A DNA stretch of 64,000 nucleotides from assembly GCA_036365455.1 (NCBI GenBank), contig JAWQUS010000004.1, positions 5,835,501 to 5,899,500 of the forward strand. The letters are read 5' to 3'. Position numbers and translations under genes: made by a program. The stretch comes from Macrosoma leucophasiata. Lineage: Eukaryota > Arthropoda > Insecta > Lepidoptera > Hedylidae. Under the pieces are notes generated by a model, which saw only the letters and a program-made list of their open reading frames with translations, was not told where the DNA came from and searched no databases. Of this stretch, positions 57,715 to 64,000 are shown piece by piece (positions within the stretch are counted from its first letter, which is position 1; every line of letters starts with the position of its first letter).

Positions 57715-58085
57715 TAATAGAATAGAATAGAATAGAATCATTTATTGCAGGCAACTAGGGCCCATATCATACTATAAACATATACAAAGTTAAAAATAAA
57801 ATTATATTAATACTATACATTATAAATAAATCCTAAACACTGACACCAAATCACTGGTTTATTTCTGAGGCGTATCTACGTCTCGCCTCCCAAAATTTTC
57901 GGAACACTACGCCTTCGGGCCAGAAGTCTAGGCTGAGAAACATCTGCAGATGTTTGGCAGGTACACGTAACTTAAAAGATTTGAATCCCGTGGGTCGGCT
58001 TGACTTCAAGGCCTCAATCTCTCCTTGTATTTGTCCCTCAGTTTGTTGACATCTGATGATCTTCTCCGTCATATACTCGTATGAT
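57715..58085 (-). pseudogene. LINE ORF1-like 3' fragment
   Basis: A minus frame from ATG 58072 to 57851 (73 codons) reads FKLRVPAKHLQMFLSLDFWP and GVVFRKFWEARRRY. SFK...FWPEGVVFRR-type sequence is familiar from Gag-like ORF1 proteins of insect non-LTR elements. Downstream is an AT-rich 3' region that ends in (AATAG)n at 57718-57740, as LINEs with microsatellite tails do. The N-terminal part is absent. A domesticated gene is a less likely alternative. Confidence 0.45.
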
Positions 58086-58782
58086 TGAACGTCGCTGATG
58101 GTGGTTTTTTCGTTCAGACGAGAAAGATATACAAAAGCTGTGTCGTAAATTAAAATACCTAATGATATGAGATTTTATATGCAGGTTATGAAATTTGGTA
58201 CCTACCTATTTATGATATTTTGACACCGTGTCATAGTTTAAAGCTTTATTATCGATTCATTTGATTTTTACATAGTTGCGATATTAATTTATTGGAAATA
58301 ACAAGTTAGGCATATTAAACAAGAACATGACCAAGCATAAAATTAAGTAGGTACATACATTACGTACTGCGCTTCCATGCATGCATGATTTCTGTTTCTG
58401 AGTACTGTTAATTACGTGCCTGAGATAATTTAGCAGTTGATAATTTTGTTACATAAAACTTTTTTTTTAATTTATTTAACACATAAAAATAACATAATAT
58501 ACAATGTAATATACAATTTTAGCTTAATATGTTACAAAATATTCGTTTAAACATGGATTAAATATACTGGGAGTCGGTCCATGGTTTAAATAGTTACGTG
58601 AAATTATGTCTACGTTTATTTACCTAACTGAACGTAATATTTTTTTTTTGTCTAAGTGTCACTAGTATCGTTATAATCAACGGTCCATTCTTTTTGGTCC
58701 GTTCAGACTAAGTACCCAATAATCTCAGGAGAATTTTGATAATGCAAACGTTGCAATAATTGTTGTGACGGAAAAATTGGCT

Positions 58783-59080
58783 CGGTAGCCTAGTGGTAGC
58801 AGGCCACTACTGCTACGCTGAGGTCCTGGGTTCGATTCCCGGGTAGGGAGTTATCAGAGATAATGCTGTAAAGTCCTTCTATTGGAATTTTTCCATTTTC
58901 TGGAAATTTCCCAGTACCTCGAAGTTTGGTAAAGTGCCCGGAGATGTCAACAGGCTCGCCACCTGTTACATGGGCCAAAAACGTAACCGGCGAATCGTGG
59001 GTGTTTGCATGTATGCTTGAATGCATGCATTTACCTCTGCCTACCCCTTCGGTGATTACAGGCGTGAAGTTACGTTTACG
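58783..59080 (+). mobile_element. tRNA-derived SINE (type B), full-length
   Basis: Box A-like TAGCCTAGTGGTAGCAGG is near 58787 and box B GGTTCGATTCCCGGG at 58829. The body includes GTTACATGGGCCAAAAACGT and the tail is CAGGCGTGAAGTTACGTTT. It is the best-preserved plus copy. Confidence 0.8.
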
Positions 59081-59203
59081 AAGTTACGTAACCATGTTCA
59101 ACATTTCCACTACTTTTATAGGTATTAGATCAGATTATAATATTTATCAATTTCAAATATTGAGATATTGCCGATTCTTCGATCTCTCGAACTTCCAAAC
59201 AAA

Positions 59204-59460
59204 AGAGCATGATACTGTTCCATACATTTCTGGACCCAGGTGTTAACATTGAACAAATTATCTCATTTTCAAATGACTATAAAATAAATCATTTGAAATT
59301 CGTGCAATTTTTGAATTGTTGAATGAAAGTTGTTGATGTATATGTAATCAAGTACAAGTTGGGTTATGTTGTTATTTTTAAATATACATATTACAAAATA
59401 TATTTGTAATGGGTTAACCAGTAACAATTTTGCAGGCCCAAATTACCCTTTTGTTAGTTG
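59204..59460 (+). repeat. Repeat family Z, uninterrupted copy
   Basis: It matches both halves of 2551-3085 and serves as the empty-site reference for the RepA insertion there. Confidence 0.6.
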
Positions 59461-60320
59461 GAATCAAATTACCGGTAAACGGTAATTAAATTTCTTTGTT
59501 AAATTAATTTGGAATATTAATTATTAGAGAATTGGAGATTATTTTAGGTGGCTAAGGTCGGTGAGTACAGATAAATTAAAAGTAAACGAAAGGAGATGTT
59601 GCGAGCTCGGCCCTGGTTCGTACACGTCCTCAAAAAATGGGTAAATTAAAGAAGAATCCGAAAAAAATACAATTAATATATTCAAGAACATATTTTAGAG
59701 TTACAACCACATTTAATTCAAATTCAACTATGTTAAACATGGCGGCGATACAGCCGACACTTGGGATCGATCGATTTTGAAAGTATTTAGAAAATATTAC
59801 TTTTTTCTCCAATTTCTATAATCAAAATACAATTTAAAAAACGAAAATGTCACAATGACATCGCCCGCCATATTCGCCATGTTAGTTTTGACTTGCAATT
59901 CTAAGTGAAAATTATGTTTTGTAACTGCAAACAAAGCTAAAAAAGTGAAAATATGCAGTAAAAAACGTTTTTATATTGATTTTGCCTGTCTAATGATATT
60001 GTGTACAATACATGGCCGGAGGTCCATACATTTTTGCAACATCTCCTTTCAAGTAATTAAGCTTATAATTCTGTAACATAGAACGTAGGCGTGTAGCTAA
60101 GCAACGTGAAAGTGATTTGCCGCGTCTGCTTGCCATATTTTGCGTTAATTGTTTCCGAAGTGTGAACAGTTATTGGCCGTAAATTGTGCGGATTGGTGAT
60201 AATGTGGCAACATTTCGACAACGCTGGTCTCGAGCGTATCGTGTTTGTAATATAAATTGGGTTTTAATTGTCACAAATGTATGCTGTATGACTTTATGAG
60301 CGCATGCAACCAGTTTTAAT
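59461..60320. other. Stretch without a supported gene
   Basis: No repeat or exon is recognised. Confidence 0.4.
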
Positions 60321-60324
60321 TATG

Positions 60325-60415
60325 AATGTAGAAAGAAGCAGGGAGGTGTGTCAGCACTGGGATATCGTGCGCTTTACACTCTATGCCTACCACGTAAGGG
60401 ACTTGGCGTGAAAAT
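60325..60415 (+). mobile_element. LINE 3' end fragment
   Basis: GGAGGTGTGTCAGCACTGGG, TACACTCTATGCCTACC and AAGGGACTTGGCGTGAA match 379-592. Confidence 0.65.
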
Positions 60416-60637
60416 AGGTACATTCCTACATACATTTTGAATGATCTACATAAAAATAGACATTTTTGAGTTCAGAGCCCATAGTATGACGTCTTTATTG
60501 CGATTCAAACTGCCATATGACAGCGCATATGAAGAAAGAGAGAAAGAAGCATAAAGCGATTCGTTTCTCGTTTACAATAAAAGGCCATGGTACGGTCGTT
60601 GTTCATATTCCTATTTTTATTTTTTCGCAGTAATATG

Positions 60638-60639
<2 letters not shown>

Positions 60640-60697
<58 letters not shown>
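60640..60697. repeat. (TA)n microsatellite
   Basis: About 28 uninterrupted TA units. Confidence 0.95.
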
Positions 60698-60699
<2 letters not shown>

Positions 60700-61024
60700 C
60701 ACTTGCGAGTGAATTTATGAATTTAAAGGAAAAGGAGACGTTCCTAAAATGTATGGAGTTTGGTCCCGCACCTTGTACACTAAATTGAGAGAAGAAGCAT
60801 AAAATACTAAATCATTTTTCAGCTAGCAAATCGTTTATTGTACATTCAATGAATTGTCGAAAGTATATTTCAGAAACAACAATGTCATAGTAGCAATAAG
60901 GTGACGTATTGTTGTCATACAAAAATTACGTAAAATAATTTTTATATTTCCGACCTAAAACAACGATTTAAATATTTTTTTGAGTAAAATACTGACATAC
61001 ATGATTCTATGTATTTTTCTCTAT

Positions 61025-61130
61025 CTTTTGACATAGTGTACAAGGTGCGGGCCCAACGTGGAACTTGTCCTTTACTTAAGGCAGGAATCAAACCTGTGAG
61101 CTCAAGATAACCAGTCCAGCCGCTTTAACG
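61025..61130 (-). mobile_element. tRNA-SINE type A, minus
   Basis: GGAATCAAACCTGTGAGC and CAGTCCAGCCGCTTTA are the inverse of box B and box A. GTACAAGGTGCGGG at 61029 has an inverse near 60765 (GTCCCGCACCTTGTAC), suggesting a larger inverted unit. Confidence 0.6.
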
Positions 61131-61169
61131 CAGGCAACCTCACTCAGTTTTGAATTTAGCGCGTAGGTA

Positions 61170-61575
61170 CTGTACCTCTGCTGACCCTGAGAAATGCAGG
61201 CGTGAAGTAACATTTCTTTATCATATATATTTTGATAATACTCGTAGTTAAGGCCAAACACCCACGATTCGCCGGTTACGTTTTGCCCCATGTACCTAAC
61301 AGGTGGCGAGCCTATTGACATCTCCGGGCACATTACCAAACTTCGAGGTACTGGGAAACATCCGGAAAATGGAAAAATCCCAATAGAACCAGAGATAAAG
61401 GATTTTACACCGTTATCTCTAATATCCCCCGACCCGGGAATCGAACCCCAGCGTAGTAGTAGTGGTATGTGTACAAAACGAAACCGGCGAATCGTGGGTG
61501 TTTGCATGTATGATTGAATGCATGCATTTACCTCTGCCTACCCCTTCGGAGATCACAGGCGTGAAGTTACGTTAG
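61170..61575. mobile_element. Two type B SINE copies in inverted order
   Basis: 61240-61455 is a minus copy (CACCCACGATTCGCCGGTTA, CCCGGGAATCGAACCC), with a tail scrap at 61180-61215. 61475-61575 is a plus tail (CCGGCGAATCGTGGGTGTTT to CAGGCGTGAAGTTACGTTAG). The two face each other and can fold. Confidence 0.65.
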
Positions 61576-62225
61576 TTAACGCCGCATTAACACCAATACG
61601 TGACATACGAATGTTATGACGGTGTTATCTCTAATGAACGCCATTAAAAGTTAAGTTGCAATGATAACATTTGAGAGACCCTTGTGCAAGCCCTTGGTGC
61701 TGGCAATTAAGGGGCAACAGCCACACGTGCCGCCATTAAGGTAACTATCACGCTTAATTATGGGCTTTAGTTCAAAGTCATAATTGTGAATTTAGAGACA
61801 AGGCCAATTGGGTAGTTGACGATTTCTCTTAGCCCACATTGACGGTCAATTTTTCGTAAAACTTTTGTCATAAAACTGTGGCGTCACTCCAAACGATTTA
61901 CGCCAACTAGATTTCCCCATTCACGAACTGAAGCTAATGTCAAATTGAACTGATGCTAAATTTAAGGTAATTGTCTCTAATAGAGGGCCGGGTTTTTGGA
62001 AATCCTTGTAAATTAATTATGGTGTGCTAATTTGTTTAAAGTAAAAATATTTGAATCGGAATCAGAATCGGGATTTATTACAATTTATAATTATGTCAAT
62101 ATTGTACAAAAACAAGACACCGATGGCCTGTTACTTACAAAAAAAAGTTCTTTGAAATCAGTTTGACATCATTCTTTCTGTTATTAATATTGAGCAACAA
62201 TACTGAACAATACAAATTTTTAAAC
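61576..62225. other. No gene; possible LINE tail scrap
   Basis: GGAATCAGAATCGGGATTTA near 62055 resembles LINE 3' tails; otherwise nothing is recognised. Confidence 0.35.
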
Positions 62226-62500
62226 TGGTGGCAGAGCTCCAGTGACGGAGTTCGCGGGCGTAGGCACCACTGCATTACCTAATCTACTTGCCGCTAAATG
62301 GTAGTGTTCAGCACTATCGTGTTCCGGTCAGGTGGTACGGCCTTGTAATTTCCGGCCCAAAGGCATAATACCTTAGACCTTAGAGTGGCAACGCATTTGC
62401 ATTGAAACCTACAGTTTCATGTAGATGTTTAAAGGCTACAGTATTATTTACCATCAATGTAAACTGTATGATTGTTTGCCATATGCATCTTAACATACAA
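62226..62500 (+). mobile_element. RepA element, near full-length
   Basis: It starts CTGGTGGCAGAGCTCCAGTG and ends at TGATTGTTTGCCATATGCAT. It lacks the ATGTA before CGGCC and is moderately diverged. Confidence 0.7.
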
Positions 62501-62577
62501 AAATACAAAATAAACTCGTTTATTGTATGGGCACCCATCCCCCTTAATATTTTTATTTTTGAATTTGTTGTTATTGC

Positions 62578-62795
62578 GGCATAGAGCAACACGGTCCACC
62601 GGCCGACCGGGGGGAAGAAGCCATAGCGTTTCTGACCGATGCAAAACAGTCTGTCATTTTTTGCGGGGGGGAATTTGTTTTTGGGGGAATTGACGCACAC
62701 ACGCACAACAAAAATCGTCTATCATTACGAAACTCACAACTTGTCTTCAACAAAATACATAAACAATTTCACACACATTTAAACATATCGGAGAA
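62578..62795 (+). repeat. Repeat family Q, copy 2
   Basis: It matches 15182-15392. It has an extra GGAATTTGTTTTTGGGGG segment in the G-rich centre. Confidence 0.55.
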
Positions 62796-62899
62796 AGCGG
62801 CTTAAAAAATAAAAATGCGTTCCCATCTAGGGGTGTTATGTCTCTGTCTTTGTTATTACGGGGTCATACAATTATCATCTATACACGATAGATAGTGCT

Positions 62900-63105
62900 G
62901 AACATAATCGCCACGCTTGGCATGTGGATTGGCGATCGCAGTAGCGGTAGTTTCATTGCAGGACGCTGCTGTCCATCTTGCGTTTTTGCATTTACTACCG
63001 ATCCATTGGAATGGTTTGACCGCCATTGTTCGGTTGACTGACTGCACTAGTGGAAGAGTTCTCTTCCACTAGAAGAGAACTCTTCCTCTATAGAGCGGTG
63101 GGGCA
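62900..63105 (-). mobile_element. SINE-like fragments, minus
   Basis: The same two-part order as 48285-48585: GCGATCGCAGTAGCGGTAG, then CCATTGTTCGGTTGACTGAC. CTCTTCCACTAGTGGAAGAG-like symmetry occurs at 63050-63090. Confidence 0.65.
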
Positions 63106-63117
63106 ATTTTATAATGG

Positions 63118-63437
63118 TAACCCATTATACCTACGTCCCACTGCTGACGAGTCTCTCCCCTTTTTGTGGGGAGGCCTGGAGTTTACTCCATCACGCTGCT
63201 CCAATGCGGATTGGTGGAGGTACGGTTTTCAAACCGCCCATAAAGGGCGTCCGACAAGGTTTAACGACTGCTATCTATCGATAGCAACTGGGACCAACGG
63301 CTTTACGTGCCCTCCGAAGCACGGAAACGCGCATTTTAATTTGACACTAGCGGTCACCCATCACACACCCGACCGCGTTCGTAACGCTTAACCGAGTAGA
63401 TCGCTTACGATCTACACCAGCCGCGCGGCCATGCGCG
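63118..63437 (-). mobile_element. 5S-headed SINE, full-length minus copy
   Basis: It runs from the inverse tail ACGTCCCACTGCTGACGAGT through CTATCTATCGATAGCAACTG to the inverse 5S-like head AGCGGTCACCCATCACAC and CGCTTAACCGAGTAGATCGC. Confidence 0.85.
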
Positions 63438-64000
63438 CTTCTGGGCCCTTTACTTTGTCTCAAATAAAACATGATCCTTCAACACGACACCTGTTCTTAT
63501 ATAAAATGAACAATTAAACTTAATATCAATTGCGAGAGGCTCACGACGTAAGGGCACGACCACACAGTTCGTGTCGCACGTGCGTGTGTCGCGTGCCTAT
63601 TGTTTATTTACATTGTCGTGACTCTTCTGATATCCCACCGCGGCTCATCGATTAATGTAAATTATTATCGTGTATATAAAAAAATATGTTAGCGGCAATG
63701 TGTAACTGGTTTTGGAATTAATTTTAAATGATAAAGGGTCTAATTTGAATAGGGATTTGTTTTTGATATCATTATTTTGTTGTTTCTTGATTGCGAAACG
63801 TTTTTCGTGGTTTTTAATTATTGTTGTGTTCTTGTGCATGTCCTACATAGCGTGACAAGAATCAACTGAACACTATTTTTAAAACATAAGACTTTTAACC
63901 TAATGCGTAGTACCTATCTCTAACTACCTATTGTAATTAATTCCATATACTAACTGGGAAACTATTATTAGCTCCACTGTTGAATTTTGAAGTGCCATGC
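63438..64000. other. No gene seen
   Basis: AT-rich end of the window without a recognised feature. Confidence 0.4.

Noticed and set aside
58783..58850. A tRNA gene with a good box B
   Set aside because: It is followed by a conserved SINE body shared with 16118-16432; the head alone is tRNA-like.
60505..60702. A Tyr/Ile repeat protein
   Set aside because: It is the translation of the (TA)n microsatellite.

Overview
This is nuclear DNA of an insect, almost certainly a moth or butterfly. It is AT-rich and contains no host gene that I can support from start to end. The lepidopteran assignment rests on the repeats: tRNA-headed SINEs, a 5S-rRNA-headed SINE carrying a TATCGATA core, Helitron-like elements ending in CTAGT, and many copies of one short A-tailed element (called RepA here). 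Most open frames in the window are chance frames in AT-rich or repetitive DNA.

Layout. 1-22 kb: a dense field of RepA copies, tRNA-SINEs, Helitron-like and LINE 3' ends, a frameshifted LINE reverse transcriptase (minus, about 11.5-12.46 kb), a LINE C-terminal coding relic (18.0-18.2 kb) and a hAT-type MITE (20.2-20.6 kb). 22.7-23.6 kb: a possible broken gene for a secreted Thr/Ala-rich protein. 24.45-26.99 kb: about five tandem units of roughly 480-535 bp. 27.2-28.5 kb: a local duplication. 29.0-29.4 kb: a retroviral-type gag relic with a zinc knuckle. 30.3-32.8 kb: a deleted LTR element keeping only the 3' part of env between two LTR-like repeats, with a 5S-SINE and a Helitron-like insertion.

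32.8-39.8 kb is the most gene-like part: Polinton/Maverick-type material on the minus strand. A 753-codon protein-primed family B DNA polymerase reading frame is uninterrupted but 5'-truncated. Next to it are a C-terminally cut packaging-type ATPase, a small charged ORF, and a second, decayed copy holding the N-terminal zinc-finger and exonuclease-I part that the intact frame lacks. That decayed copy is split by a MITE with a perfect 8-bp target duplication.

40-48 kb is rich in foldback DNA: three copies of a TIR MITE, a 69-bp-arm foldback element, an inverted RepA pair, and a compound palindrome (46.72-48.02 kb) with two sets of long inverted arms and a recurring short coding-like segment. 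52.85-54.09 kb is a CpG-rich minisatellite of about 83 units of 15 bp with no indels, abutting a 5S-SINE tail. The rest, to 64 kb, is SINEs, LINE ends, a (TA)n tract and second copies of families seen earlier.

No working operon-like or pathway context exists here. The elements interact by nesting, and nesting gives relative ages and element boundaries in several places. All identifications are from reading the sequence; none was checked by a search.
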